Assembly: GCA_021442155.1 (NCBI GenBank)
Contig: CM038222.1
Coordinates: 59,804,266 to 59,868,265 of the forward strand
Source: Cymbidium sinense
Taxonomy: Eukaryota > Streptophyta > Magnoliopsida > Asparagales > Orchidaceae
DNA length: 64,000 nucleotides
Direction: 5' to 3'
Below, in pieces: positions 11,941 to 24,634 of this stretch; the stretch's first letter is position 1; each line of letters starts with the position of its first letter. A program made the position numbers and the translations under genes. The notes below the pieces were generated by a model. That model was not told where the DNA came from, ran no database searches, and worked only from the letters and a program-made list of their open reading frames with translations.

Positions 11941-12370
11941 AAATGTGATATCAAACGATGACAAAATTATGGACCAACACACCAACTGTTCAGATAACGT
12001 TGGTTGTATCATGAGATATTACAGTGGGTTGATCCTAGAGGTTAGATTGACCTTGTGAGAAAGCATGTAGTGTTGTAGCTTTTGGGACATAACGATTAAA
12101 GCTAGGCAGTGCTTCTCAATAGATGGGTAGTTTTCTTGGGATTAGATGATGATTGAGATAGTAGAGTGCATTTTCTTTCCCTTCATTGCTAGTTTGGGCT
12201 AACAAAGTACCAAGGGAGTCACCTAATGCAGTAGTATATAATATCAATGGCTTGCCCGTGATAGGGGCTGCTAGAACTGGCGGCATCCTCGGGTAGTGCT
12301 TGATGTCTTCAAAAGCATGTTAGCACTTATCATCCCACTTGAACTTGGTGTCCTTTTTGACAAGTGCTGA
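11941..12370 (-). pseudogene. First RNase H domain of the Tat-lineage pol, degenerate and cut by LTR insertion
   Basis: Minus-strand text reads 'TKFKWDDKC' and 'HAFEDIK' (near 12360-12300), then 'PVLAAPITGKPLILYT', 'ENALYYL' and 'SFDITF'. These match the gypsy RNase H that follows the reverse transcriptase and degrades the RNA of RNA-DNA hybrids. Several stops interrupt it (after DDKC and after LPIY). It breaks off at about 11941, where the long LTR-like unit is inserted, and resumes at 5217. Confidence 0.8.
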
Positions 12371-13440
12371 AATTGATTAGCATCTTTCTGATAAGTTGGA
12401 AATAAAGTATCTTAGATATGTCAACCGCCCTTGAAATGATTTGAGTTGAGTTAAACTTTTAGGGGGTGGCATTTTTAAGATAGCTTTGATATTCTCTGGA
12501 TCGATTTCTATTCTACGGTGTCGGACAACATACTCAAGGAATTTCTCTGAAGCTAATCCGAATGCACACTTCAGGAGATTCATTTTAAGGTTAAATTACC
12601 TTAACCATTTAAAAATTACTCTCAAGTCAAAGAGATGATCTTCCTTTCTTTACTTTTGACTACAAGATCATGAACGTAACATTCGACCTGATAATGAATG
12701 AGTTCATTGAAGATCCGAGTCATGGCCCGTTGGTATGTAGCACTGACATTTTTAAGGCCAAAAGGCATGACCTTATAACAATAGATTTTAATTGGGGTTC
12801 AAATAATAGTATTTTTCTCATCCTTGAGGGTCATCTTAATTTAGTTGTAGCTAGATGACCTATCCATGAAAGAGAAGATTGCATCATATGAGGTATGTCC
12901 ACCATCAATTCCGGGATTGGTAGTGGAAATTCATCTTTAAGAAATGCCTTATTTAGATCCCTAAAATTAATGCATATATGAATTTGGAAATTCTTTTTCT
13001 TAATTGGAATGACACTGGCCAACAAGGTAGGATATTTTTCTTTCATAATAAAACCAGCATCAATTAATTTTTTTACTTCAGAAATGACCTGCTATTCAAT
13101 GTCTAATTGCATGCGTCTAGGAACTTGCTTGGTAGGGTTAACATTATGTTCTATTGCTAGTTTATGGACTACTATGTTAGAAGATAAACAGGGCATTTCT
13201 TCATAGAAGTCCTTAAACTCAGCTAATAGCCTAACTAAGTCATTAGTTTCTTCTTCATTCAATAAGGAGCTAATGTATGTCAGACGTGGATTGTCTTTAG
13301 TTCCTAAGTTGACTTATTTGAGCTCATTGATGGTTGAATTGATCACTTCTTTGTACTCTGGCAGTGCATCTTTTACTTCAAGATCATTTGGATCATCTGA
13401 AGTTTCTAAACATACCTCCTCATAAAGTTAGTATGATTTG
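12371..13440 (-). pseudogene. Tat-lineage reverse transcriptase, degenerate; catalytic YVDD changed to YVHD
   Basis: The domain copies element RNA into DNA. On the minus strand the N-terminal part reads 'LVRLLAEFKDFYEEMPCL' and 'EVKKLIDAGFI'. The fingers and palm follow: 'VIPIKKKNFQIHICINFRDL', 'KDEFPLP', 'FSFMDRSSSYN' (after a frameshift near 12895), 'VMPFGLKNVSATYQRAM' and then 'CYVHDLVVKS'. Plant Ty3 elements have YVDD or YIDD at that point, so the first aspartate of the pair has become histidine. The C-terminal connection reads 'MPPPKSLTQLKSFQGRL' and 'RYFISNLSERC', wording typical of Tat/Ogre. Several in-frame stops are present, for example after 'SSYN' and before 'QVISEV'. The element could not make active enzyme. 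Confidence 0.88.
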
Positions 13441-14556
13441 AAAAGAACCTATCAGACTCCAAATGATTGGTGATGGCTAGGCAATGGTTATCATCGTTGA
13501 TTGGACCCACTGTGTCGAATCCTAGTCCTTGTCTTGATTAAGAATGTCTGCTTTGGTTGTCTGATAACCTTTGAAAGTAATCTGATCTGTGTTTAGACCA
13601 AGTATGTGGGATTAATCCCCTCTTTGCTAAGTTAAGAACACAAGGTGAGTACCAATCAAAAGGCAATTATATTAGATCTTTATATGAATCATCCTCAAGT
13701 TTTACATCAACTTCTTGACTTGAGGATGATGCTCCCAAGAAAAACCTCTTTGGCTTGACATCTGTAGATGACTTGGGGGCCTCCTTAACTATCAAACCCT
13801 CAATTTTTTGAAAGAAAAGTGGGGTTAGAGCTAAGGTTCCACTGCTTGACTATTCTACATATCTCTTCATTGATGCTTTGCTTGGAGGCACGGTCTTCAT
13901 CCGTGCGAATGTTACCTCCAATGGGACCTGCTGAGAGGGGTTTATTAGTGTGCTAACCACATGAGACTCATCCTCCAAACTGGATTCCAAATCTATATGG
14001 ATAGTAGGGGTACTCCTATGAGCTAAAATATGGCTCACAATGGCTGGCCACCAACAAGGAGGTCTTCCACCTCTCGAACTGCCTTTAGATCTACCTCTTT
14101 CTTTACCTGGTGGAGGTCGAGTCATCCTACTCATGTGTTCATATGGAGGAACGAACTGTGGATGGAATCTAACTTCAGGCTCTACTTCTTTCTCAGTGTT
14201 TGATTCTCGTTCACTTGCATTTTCATTTTTATTTTCATTTTCATTTTCATTTTCTTTTTCATTTTTATTTTATTTTTATTTTTCTTCTTCTTCTTCTTCT
14301 TTTATTTTTGAATATTGACCAAGTTCAAGAGAATAGACTTTTAGATTTTGAGGAAGATAGTAGGTCGCATCTTCATATATCTTGACCTCTCTAACTGATG
14401 ATGGTTTCAAGTCTCCTTTTACATAATACTCGATTCCACCTCTTCGAAATTGATGCACTGATGTAAAGAGAATGGAACTGTGTTGTTTTCATGTATCCAA
14501 GGACTACTAAGCAAAGCAGTGAAAGATGTATCTGAATCAATTGTATAAAACTTGGC
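13441..14556 (-). pseudogene. Spacer of the polyprotein between protease and reverse transcriptase, degenerate
   Basis: The spacer lies between recognisable protease and RT on the same strand. A 94-codon open stretch (13850-14134) is rich in Arg, Gly, Pro and Ser at its start ('RPPPGKERGRSKGSSRGG'). A Glu/Lys/Asn-rich tract comes from the simple repeat at 14216-14312. No conserved domain is recognised. Tat-lineage elements usually carry a long low-conservation linker here, so I assign it by position. Confidence 0.5.
14216..14312. repeat. Polypyrimidine tract, (TTTTCA)n then (TTC)n
   Basis: About 97 bases consist almost only of T and C on the plus strand, with TTTTCA/TTTTTA words and then a TTC triplet run. 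On the coding strand of the decayed element it reads as a run of Glu, Lys and Asn codons. Polypurine/polypyrimidine tracts of this length can form triplex DNA, which is not testable here. Confidence 0.8.
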
Positions 14557-15045
14557 TTATGTCTTACAATCATCTATCTCTAATGGAAACACTATGGAGT
14601 CTAAAGCCCTCTCACCTTGCTTATTGAATCTTCTCAACATCATCTGATATTCATGGAGTTCAGAGATGTCAATCTTAAAGTAGGTAAGCATCTTTAAACT
14701 CATAATGTTCACTGATGCACTTGGATCAACTAACATCCCGGAGAGTCTGAATTTTCCCATGTCCACTATGATGCAGAGGGGACAGTTGTGCTCCGTTATC
14801 TCTAAAAGAAGGTCTTCATCTGTGAATGTAACTCTATGATATTCTCTTGAATAACATGCCTTCTCTCCAATGGCGGTTAGCTGAGCTAAGCATATTTTTG
14901 GATCAAGATGGCCTTTGATCAATGACTCCCTCATCTCTTTGGATAAGACAAGGGCATCATATATGCTTAGTTTAGCTAGAAACTTTCTTAAGTGAGCGAG
15001 GACATTGTAGTCAACTCTGGGCTGGTCCTCCATAAGCATATCCAT
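14557..15045 (-). pseudogene. Retropepsin-like aspartic protease of the Tat-lineage element
   Basis: A 162-codon frame on the minus strand contains 'TFTDEDLLLEITEHNCPLCI' about two fifths in, then 'MLVDPSASVNIMSLKML'. The second phrase matches the active-site loop of Ty3/gypsy proteases (usually D-G/T-G/S-S-S-V-N), with the catalytic aspartate kept but the next residues changed to PSAS. The protein would cut the Gag-Pol polyprotein. It lies between gag (upstream) and RT (downstream), the normal order. The frame is the longest intact piece of this element, but it has no proper start of its own and belongs to a broken polyprotein. Confidence 0.75.
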
Positions 15046-15660
15046 AGATGGAGCATTCTGTAGAGGGGCTACTTGATCGCTAAAACCAATGACTTACTTA
15101 CCCTGATCCAGAGGTGCTACCTAGGAGGTAGAACTTTGTCACTATGAAGGTTGGCTTCAATAACTTCATGAGATGGTTTAGTGGAAAGTTTTACATGCTC
15201 ATCAGGTTCACCTACAACTTCTTCTATGGGATCATCAGAGTCAGACTCCAAATCAATCTCAATGGGTGAACCTGAATGATTTAGGAATGTAAAGTCTATT
15301 TCTAAATCATAAGAGGAATGATTGAAACTAGAGTTATTGTTATTAATTAGACTCGGAGAGTTTTCTATAGGAATAAAATTAAGTAGATCATCAGAAGTTC
15401 AGAAGTGACATAAATGTAAGTATAATCAGCTTTCTTCATTGATTTCTTAGATTTGGATGGAGGTACAAAGTAGAAATCAAGTAAAGTAATAAGAGGGATT
15501 TGGCACCTCCACCCGATGCAATACGATTGCTAGAAGAAGAGTTGGTTGGAGGAACTATAGCTGCAATTATGGAAAGAGTGCTAGAATCGATCAGTGATTG
15601 CGCTATTATGTTATCCCGAGCAAGTGGAGGTTGTCAGTGCTGTTGTTGGGCTTCTACCTC
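15046..15660 (-). other. Gag-protease junction, no recognisable domain
   Basis: This lies between the Gag zinc-binding motif and the protease. Short open stretches on both strands show no family resemblance. I treat it as decayed polyprotein linker. Confidence 0.4.
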
Positions 15661-17926
15661 CCTCAAGTTGTTCTTAGTAACTTGCAAACCTTCCTTAGAG
15701 TTGGAGGTTTGAGGCCTGCACTGGGTAACTTCCTGATCTTAGAAATAATTTTCTTGGAGGTTCGGGATAGGGAGATATCCCAACCTTCCTCTATCTTAAG
15801 AAGATCGTGTGTATCCCAAAGGGTTACCCTAATAGAACTAGAGGGTTGTTCTAGTAGGTATTCCTTAGGGATGAAAATGGCACACAACTTGTAGCAATGC
15901 TCAAGCCAATCCTTAAAGGTAAATCAATCTTCTAAGACATGGCCTAGCATGCGATGGTAGGGGCAATAGTTTGGATCATGACTCTTACCCACATCCTCTA
16001 GCCTCTTAGGCTCTGGTAATTAGAAATCTAGTTTCTTTAAGAGATCTTAAAGATCTTCTTGACTATCCCCCTCTTGAATGAATAAGATTTATTTAATTTA
16101 TCAACAAGAGTGGGTAAGTAGTAGCTACCTGGTGGTGGGTAGGAATAATGTTGCTGATGCTACTGATGAGGAAGCGATGGTGGTGGTTGTTGTGGCAATT
16201 GAGGTGGCCAAAATGACAGTCGAGGTGGTAGAAGAGGAGGTGGTGGAGGAGACTGCTAAGCTCGATGCCCATTTACTGAACCCTAACTAGTTGCTTCCTC
16301 TTATTAACTATTGTGAATACCCCTGGCTTCTTCTCAAATTCTTTCTGAGAATTGGGCTTGGCTGATTGGTCCTAGAAAGGTAATTATTTGGCTTCCTCTT
16401 ATAAGCTAGCCGCATTGTTTATTAGCTTCTTGAAGGTTTTGATTATAAACCCCTTAAGCATGAAAGCAACTAAGCCATGGATATTCTTGAGTAGAATCTC
16501 AATGGCGTGCTATTCGGACAGCTATGGTTCGCATTTCATACTTAGGTTTCATCACTTGAGAATGTAATCAATAAGGGACTCATTTGGATTTTACTTTATC
16601 ACAATGAGATTGCCTACAATAATCCTTTGCTAAGCTCCAACAACCTCTTGATGAAGAGGTGCTCCAACTCAGCAAATATCCTTACTGAACCATTAGGCGG
16701 CATACCAATCAAACGCAACACCCGCTAGACTGCTAATAAATAATCTGAAAATAAGGGTGTTGCTACCTCCAGCATTACAACAGCTGACCCTGAAATGTGC
16801 AATGTGTTGGTGAGAGTTCCCACACTATCAAAGATTTTGAAAGAAGAAGGTACAAAATCCTTAGGATACTAGACAACATCAAATTTTTCCTAATAGGGTC
16901 AACCTTTTGGAACAGATGAGCCACCTCAGGCTTGTGCCAATGCTTCTTTCACCTGTTGCTCTACCACGTGCTTTATATATTTTTCATGCATGGAGGTACT
17001 ATCCACCACCTTCCTATACAAGCTAAAACTATCTTCCTCTACGAGAATACATCTAGGATGATCTGAGGTGTGTTAACTCGCCTCATTTCATTCGAGAAGG
17101 CTGAAAATGGCTGCAATGCTAAGACCACTACCATCAGCTCCTCAATTTTCTTCCCCATTTTCTCAATGTGATCATCCCTCTGCCTAAGCTGGTGGAGGAG
17201 GTGCTGAGCTGAATGGATGACGTTGTCCTCTTCAACTATAATACCTTTTTGGCTCTACTGGTCTCTAAGGAGGGAGCTCCTAGTATCGACCATGCAAACT
17301 TTGGTCAAATCCTCGAGAAGGTCATCCTAATCAGGATCAAATGCTACCCTCTCATCCTCTAAGTCTATCTGATCACTACCTAAGAGTTCCCTCTTCTCGA
17401 CAGAATATTATGCTAGAATTTTATCTAAGAAATGATCAATCCGTGCCAGCATAAACACTCATGGCTGACTGGTATTAGGACTGTGGTCACTAACACAAAT
17501 ATAACTAACACTACCTTCCACTGGAGTACTATCTCTCAGAGGACTACGCTCTCTAGAAGATATGTGCTCATGACTTCCCACTATTAGTGGAGTGATGTCT
17601 CTAGGAGGATCCACTGCCATAAGAACTACAGAACTGTCTCCCTCCCCCTCTGCTACTACCACTATCACAAGCTCTGATAGTGGTGGTGCAACCATGACAC
17701 TATGGGGTTGCCACTGCTTCTTCACAAAGACTAAAGTAGGAGGTCGAGTAGGGGAACTCGCCCTTACCCAATCGGTGGAGTAGATGGAGTTGGATTCTTT
17801 GGCTATAGCTGGATCACCAAAGGGGCTTCCTTCTCCCGAGAAGCTGACTTCATGACCTTTGTGGGAATGGTGGATGGTGGGACAACCTGATGGCGCAAGG
17901 AGTGGATGGTGTGGTGGAGACTCCAC
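15661..17926 (-). pseudogene. Tat-lineage (Ogre/Retand-like) gag, degenerate
   Basis: Gag forms the particle that packages element RNA. On the minus strand an N-terminal low-complexity part (17926-17459) rich in Ser, Pro and His is followed by 'EQQVKEALAQA' and 'YPKDFVPSSFKIFD' near 16860. That phrase opens the capsid-like domain. Further in, near 16560-16390, come 'PNESLIDYILK', 'NLSMKCEP' and 'HAIEILLKNIHGL', a good match to the central gag region of Ogre-type elements. A zinc-binding-like motif 'YCPYHRMLGHVLED' lies near 15975, with 'FTFKDWLEHC' after it. At least eight stops and several frame changes make it nonfunctional. Confidence 0.75.
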
Positions 17927-18940
17927 CGTGGATTTCCCATGACTGTGGTACCCGCTACTATGATGTCACCCCATGCCCGATGACCGGGGAAATCAATTGG
18001 AGCTAAGGTCGTCGACTACCCAGCAAACCTCTGTCACTCCCTACTCACTGACTGAGTTGCTACCCTAGCCTCTGATGCTCTGTCTCTACAGATCTACTTG
18101 GTAAAACTCCTGGGGATGATCAACCTCAAGTCAAATAGTGTGCCATACTCTGAGTGTCTATGTGCTCTGCCAACCTTACATAATACCGTCTGTAGATCGG
18201 CATAGGACTTCTTCCTATCCCTAGCTGAATCCTCGTAGTATGCGGGTGGTGGAGGCGATGCGACTATCCTTCTATAATCTTCCTCTCCATCTATTGCTAA
18301 GAGGGGGTAAAACCTATTGCCACTAAGAAGTGGAGAGTTCTCACTGGGAGATCCCTCAGTAACATGGGATGTTGCATCTATCTCTCGGGCTACACGCTCA
18401 TGATGTCACTTGATCTTATGACTTGTTGTGTGCAGCTGAGTGGGGCAGTGCAAGAGTTAGATCCTACCTTGAAGGTATGGGAGACTATCTCGAAAGTCAA
18501 GATAGCCTTCCCCTTAGAGGAGACCAACGAGGAGGTGCTAGTACGCACCTGAGTGGCTATAGGAGTAACTGAATGCGTGGGAACTAAAATGATTGGTGGA
18601 ACTTCGACCGCTTTCCTCTTCAAGAAAGGATACTCATTATTAAAAAAGGTAGGTCAATGCGGATGATTGGCATTTGCCCAGCCACCTCATCACGACTGAT
18701 AGTGGTGAGAGTCGCCCCTTCACAAGTCATGCGGGCTCCCTCAAATCCTCAACCAAAGAAAACCAAGTGGGTGGAGTCAGTCTGAGGGAGGCTGGCCTGA
18801 TCCAAGGCCAAATTCATCTCGAATGGAAAGGTAAAGACAAACTTCTAGGAGGCCATGTATACTGACTGCAAAAACTATACTGACTGGTTTGCACTGTATC
18901 TCTGCATATGTTGAAATATAACTTAATTCAGGTTTCTGCT
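17927..18940 (-). other. Region upstream of gag; possible remnant of an element leader or extra ORF
   Basis: The minus strand holds two moderately long open stretches: 18390-18623, with a basic start 'MKRKAVEVPP', and about 18115-18303, containing 'EDSARDRKKSYADLQTVL'. They are in different frames with stops between them. Ogre elements carry an additional ORF ahead of gag, and this could be such a remnant, but I recognise no domain. The 5' LTR and primer-binding site of the minus element are not visible here, because repeats of another unit begin near 18.94 kb. Confidence 0.3.
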
Positions 18941-19430
18941 TTAATACTTTTCCTAAGAGAATCATAGAAATTTGGAGTCCTGAACCCACACTTAATAATT
19001 CAAATATGTTAAGTGGGGTTTAGTGGAGAGATTTTGATTTAATGAGGAGAGTCTTTGCCATTTGATATTTATTTAGAACCCATACTCAACCAATTTAAGT
19101 AGGTTGGGCGGGGTTAGATACTTGAAGATGTTTGTATTAATTCTTGCTTGAAAATTTTGATTTTGTAAGACTTCACTTAGTAAATTTAGGTATGCTAAGG
19201 AAAGGTTGTGATTGTATGTTTTGAAAATTTTTATGAAAAATCTTTGATTGTGATGATTGATTATGTATGTGATTAATTTGAAAATGAGGTTCTCCACTTA
19301 ACAAATTTGGTATGTTAAGTGGAACCAAATGTAATGTGACTTGAGAGTGGAATTCTCACTTAACAAATTTGATATGTTAAGTGGGAACCAAATTCATGTT
19401 TTAAAAATGGGACCCTCTATGGGTGTTTTT
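18941..19430 (+). repeat. Hairpin array preceding LTR-like copy 1
   Basis: About five inverted repeats are spaced 60-110 bases apart: CACTTAA..TTAAGTG (near 18992), CAACC..GGTTG (near 19085), CTTAG..CTAAG (near 19173), TCCACTTAACA..TGTTAAGTGGA (near 19292) and CACTTAACA..TGTTAAGTG (near 19353). Spacers of 7-14 bases resemble 'aatttggta'. This is the same family as the array at 27.12-27.72 kb. By position it looks like the 3' untranslated region of an element whose 3' LTR is copy 1. Confidence 0.7.
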
Positions 19431-22400
19431 TATTTTCATCTATGAGTAAATGAAAACAAAAGTATGCTAGTTGGACACCATGTAGATCCACAGATATACT
19501 TATTAGGGTGATCATGTATGACATTAGGAATGATGTACTATATCGAGAGACAGAAGTCACCATCCTACAATAGACCTAATCACCTAATATGAACTCCTAA
19601 AGATAATGGTCTTAGAATGTACCAAAGATTCTTCCCCTACTTTACATGGAAAAGTAAAGTATGGTTTATTTTAAACCAGTTCGTTAAGTTCCCTATGGAG
19701 GCAAGCCCCCATAGTTAATTACATCTTAAGGAATGATTCCTTAAGAATACTCTTGATTAATGTAAATGATCATTATCTCCAAATATTTCAAAGATAGGAC
19801 TATCAATAAATTGGTTATTTTTGAAAAATCAAGTGGGATTGATCAAAAAGAGGGAGTTATTATCGAAATCAAAGGGAGATGAGTAGGGGATGCTCATGAT
19901 ACTAGGAAGCCTAGTGAGCATCCCAAACTATCTTATGGTTGGGCTTTATATTTTTGAAATTTGAAGAGGATTATATGTTTGAGTTGAATTTTTATTAGAA
20001 ATTTAGGGCTTACATTTTCATAATACAATATCATGGAAATGCCTAAGAGGTGAGGATTTATGTTTGTAGCCCACAAAGGGAAACAACCACCTTAAATCCT
20101 AAATCTATGGAGCTTTGGAGAGGGTCAAGGAACAACCTAAATCTAAAGCAAAAAATGGGTATATGGTTTACCTCCACAAGAGAGGATGAAGCACCCAATT
20201 ATTGGACATACAACCACCCAGGGGTGGCCAACAACTAACTCCTCCTATAGTTTTAAATACATGTAGGCAAGTCTTATACTTTTGCAAGATGGCTAAGCTG
20301 TTATTTATTTAAAAAAGAGACTAAGTCCTTAAACAGACTCCTTAAGAGACTAGATCATGTAGGGCATGAATAATGACTTAAATCTATTGCAAATTTTGCT
20401 AAGTTTTATTTTGAACAATTTATTTGACACAGGCCATGGGATTCATATGTCTAATGCATGAGAAATTGGTTATGGGCCAAAATTAGAAAGAATGAGGCGT
20501 GTTTTTACCATGGCTCTCAAAGGTCAAGCTATATTCTCTGGCAAAGTGGAAGCCCTCCATTAGCAAGAGTGAAGCAAGATGTTTTTTATGCATGATGTGA
20601 GACATACAACATCCAACTAAGGGGTTGCTAAATATTTTATTATCTTGATTTATAACCTAGGCTTTCGGTGAGGTTATGAGTTGTTAAGTTTAATTTTGAG
20701 TTGATTTATTAGATAGAAATTTTATTTTTTTCCCTAAAAACCTAATCGTATCCAAGCCATTCATCAATCAATGAAGAAATTAAGAAAATCATGCCATCTT
20801 AATGCACAAGCTAAACAAATATCAAACAATTTTATAAAGCTAGCGTAAAAAAATAAGAGGTCGATGTGGTCAGGCTCCACCGCACAATCCTAAAAAAAAT
20901 GTGGGTAGTTGAGCTTTACTCTTATACAACCCAAATTACAAATGAATAATTTAAATTAAAATGAATTCATGTTATGGGGGTCTTCATTCTTCAATCTTCT
21001 TTCTTCATTTTCACATTTCTTCATTTCTTTCTTTCTTTCCTTCTTTTGGTTGGGATGTGGTTTGCTCCAAGGCTTCACATGGTGCATAAGACTTGGTCTT
21101 ATGACCAATGTTCAACCTAATCCCCCATAATATTCATTCCAATTCTAAATTGCAAAATCTACATGAAAAATGGGAAAAGTAAATCTAAATAAACCTACAA
21201 AACAAAGATTAGCTAAACATACCACACAACCCAAGCATGTATATGAATGAATTAGACTTAGCACCCCACATATGGGTAACCAAGTCCACATGTCCTAGTT
21301 TGGATTATGCTTAGGGGTATAAGCAACTTGCACAGCAAAAATATTTATATTTTTATTATAGCGCCCCTTAAGCACAATCCCCTACAGAAGACATGATTAG
21401 GCTAAGATCTCCCTACCATCCAGTCTATGCACATACACCCTAACATCCAGTCTAAAAACATTACATCATAAAATAAAATCAAGCATCAAATCATGCATCG
21501 CCCTTACATAAAGCTAGAAATGGTGACTTAGCCTAATGTGTGTGCCAGTTAAGGCTTGTGTGGCATGTCTTAGCTAGGCTTTAAGGTTGGAATTTTCTAA
21601 GTGTGAAGGATTCAACTTAGAGGGTGGTTTCATTTTAAGTGATTTAGTTGATTTGTCAATATTATTTGATGATTGATTTGGTTTTAATGAACCTACATAT
21701 AGTTATTAAATGTTATAAAGAGAGAAAAAGAGAAGAGAACTTGTCTTTCCTCCCTACCTTAAGTAATTTGTAAGGTAGATTCATTAATGACTTTTCTTTA
21801 GTGAATATTTTATTTTGTGTTTTAATTAACCCTAAGTTTATATTGGCTCTAAATAAATCTATTCAATAAGAAAGGCATCTTAGGATTAGTTAAGGTGAAT
21901 TAACAAACAAATATTTATTTCTTTCCACCATGTATATCATACATATGAATGATCCTAAGCATAACTATACATTCAATGCAAATCTAAGCACACCTAGTGA
22001 TGAATGCAAAGAGATGTTGGTTAAGAAAATTTAGATATTCCATGAATGCATGTTTTTATTAAATAAAAAAGGGACTCTTTTATCCATTAATCGAATGCAT
22101 ATTTACATGTATAAAAGACATAAGTGAGTACGACACCATTATTTTCTATATCAGGGGTGTAAAGTACAAGACCTACTTTGGGCTACTTAAAGCCTCACAA
22201 CCCCTAGATGTCTAGACTAATATACCATTTTTCCTAAATACATGTGCATGCACAAAAAGAAGTAAATGGATGAAGAATCATGCAAAAGATTTTTGTTTGA
22301 TTTGGTTGTATAATTTACATGTGTAAATGTGAAGATCCTCTTTAAGTCATAACATAAAAATGTATAGAAACAGATTTAGGCAAGTGTTATATTCTTTTCA

Positions 22401-23799
22401 AATGAACTATACACTTTACAAATCCTATTCAAATCCATGTTAAGAGAAGAGAAGAAAATCACATAATACACATCTTATGTTATAATCACATACAAGCTTG
22501 TAAGTAATCATAAGTAGCATACCTTCATTTATAATTGTTGATTTATAGATTTTAAAAATAATTTTTGATTTAATAGTGATAATAGCCACTCATATTCTTA
22601 CTTTAGCCAAAAACATGCAATTTGACATAAAGAAAATATTAGATTTAATTAATTTTTCAAAAGATATGAATGCATGATTTCATATGGCATACAACATTAA
22701 GCATGATTGGAAAGAAATAAATTGATGTAAGCATTAATTCCTAAAGATAATCTTATGAAATGAGATCATTCAAAGTGAATCAAAAGTCTTTAAAGAGATT
22801 TTTAATTTTGAATTTGATTTGAATTAGGAAATGTGAAAAGAGTTTACTGGTCCTAACCCATTTCCCCCATGTGTGAATTGGTTTAGGTTAATTTTAGAAC
22901 AATTAGATTGATTTTATATTTCATTTTGGTTAAGAAGTGAATTAAGTCCATTAATTACCCCTTACCTATATGACTTTAACATAATTAAATAAATAATTAA
23001 GAACCAACATATGATACGCAACCACATGAAATTTAAATCAGCAATGCACTTAAGAAAGAAAGGGGCCTAATACAATTGGCTCACAATTATTGATTAATTA
23101 AGCTAAAGGTTTTCATTAAGTACTTTCATAACCTTCCCACACATGTGAGTCGAATTATGATTTCTTTGAAGCCTCTTAGGTTATTGAACATCTAAGAATC
23201 TACCCAAGAATTAAGAGATTGATTACCTCTATATTAGTTTTGAAAGTTTTATTAGACTAATTAAGTAGATCATTAGTGAATTAATCCTTAATTATATTTA
23301 GATTAAGAAAGAAATGGGGTTTAGGGAATAACTTAGGAAAAATATCCCAAACCCATTCCATAAATCACCTCCTTAAATAATATTTAATTATCTCAATTAA
23401 TGGATTAAATCACTGTTCACATGTTTAATTACTCTTGATTACATTAAGGGGGTATTAGGAGTTCATTAATTAATTTTCCTAATTAAATCATTAATAAATC
23501 TTAAGAAAATTAAGGGAGATAGAAGTCATCCCATTAAACATGTTTGTGAAATTTGGAATTAATTAATAAAGTAATTAGGGAGTAATTAGAGTAATTCAAT
23601 TTTTAATTAAACCCTAATTAAGGAAAATTCACTATTCAAAATTAATTAAACTTAATTTCATATTTCTCCCCTTTGAATTATCTTTAAAATGAACTTGAGT
23701 TTGCATTTTGTTTTGGATTTTTTGCATTTAGTTATGAATTTATGAAGTTTCTATGATTAATGGGTAATTAAATAGCCTAATTAATTAACTAATCCCATC

Positions 23800-24130
23800 A
23801 GCACCACATGCACTGTTGACACGATGCTTTCCACGTGGAGTGATGAGATTGGTTATTTATGTTATCACATGTCATGCCGCTAGCATTTAACGACTTCTCA
23901 TCGATCAAGGATCAGATGGCCAGGGTTAATCTCATGGTTATAAAGGATTTAAATCAATGGATCTAATCATTTTAATTAGGGTCGGCCACCCAAAACATGC
24001 GGGATGGACGACCCATGATTTATCCCTGCCTAAGTTGCGTGAGATGAAGACTGTCCGTCCTCCATGGCTTGATCCAAGCTCACCTAAGCTCGGATTAGGC
24101 TGAGATTCACCCCACACCATCAAGAGGTGT
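23800..24130 (+). other. GC-rich module of the LTR-like unit
   Basis: A sharp rise in GC content occurs within AT-rich surroundings. It is shared by copies 2 (33580-33900) and 3 (39330-39640) and missing from the minus copy. It contains 'tggatggtcc'-type text and ends with a GAGCTC hairpin in copies 2 and 3 (CTGAGCTC-ACCC-GAGCTCAG at 39585-39604), which is broken in copy 1. By position, upstream of the TATA palindrome, it could be the U3 enhancer. That is inference. Confidence 0.45.
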
Positions 24131-24634
24131 AGGGAAGAACATCCAACAGCTAGGATCTATGGGATTATAATTCCCTTCACAAAAGACCAAGCATTTTTCA
24201 ATGGAGGATCAGTTTTGAATCATACCTTGTCGGAGGCTATCACTGATGCTTCCAACGGAGGAGGTAGCTTCGTCTAGTGGAGACAAAGTTCTATTGAATG
24301 TTTCAAGCTTTAATTTGAAGTGAATTGCTCAATTGGCTAAGCTCCCCTTCAAGGGTTTGCGGCTTTGATCAAAATCACCCTTCTCATGGCTTAGAGACTT
24401 GGGAAACACTTTGGGTGAGCTCAACTTGCTTTCTTGATGGTGCTTGCAAAGTGAATTTAGCTTTGGTGGAGAAATGAGTAAGTTGAAAAATCTCCGTGCC
24501 TCCCCTATTTTGGCTTTGAAGGAAACTCAGAAGGAGAAATTCAAATGATCTTGGGAATGCTTGCCAAGGCTTAGAGAAGCTTGGTTTTAGTTCCTAGGGC
24601 TCAATCGAATTCAGAGTGTATGCATTCAGTTGGA

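Noticed and set aside
14040..14318. Plus-strand ORF with a Phe/Ser-rich stretch resembling a membrane segment
   Set aside because: It is produced by the TTTTCA/TTC simple repeat and is antisense to the decayed element polyprotein.
15500..16290. Plus-strand ORFs opposite gag
   Set aside because: The minus strand encodes recognisable gag text ('YCPYHRMLGH', 'FTFKDWLEHC'), so the plus frames are shadows.
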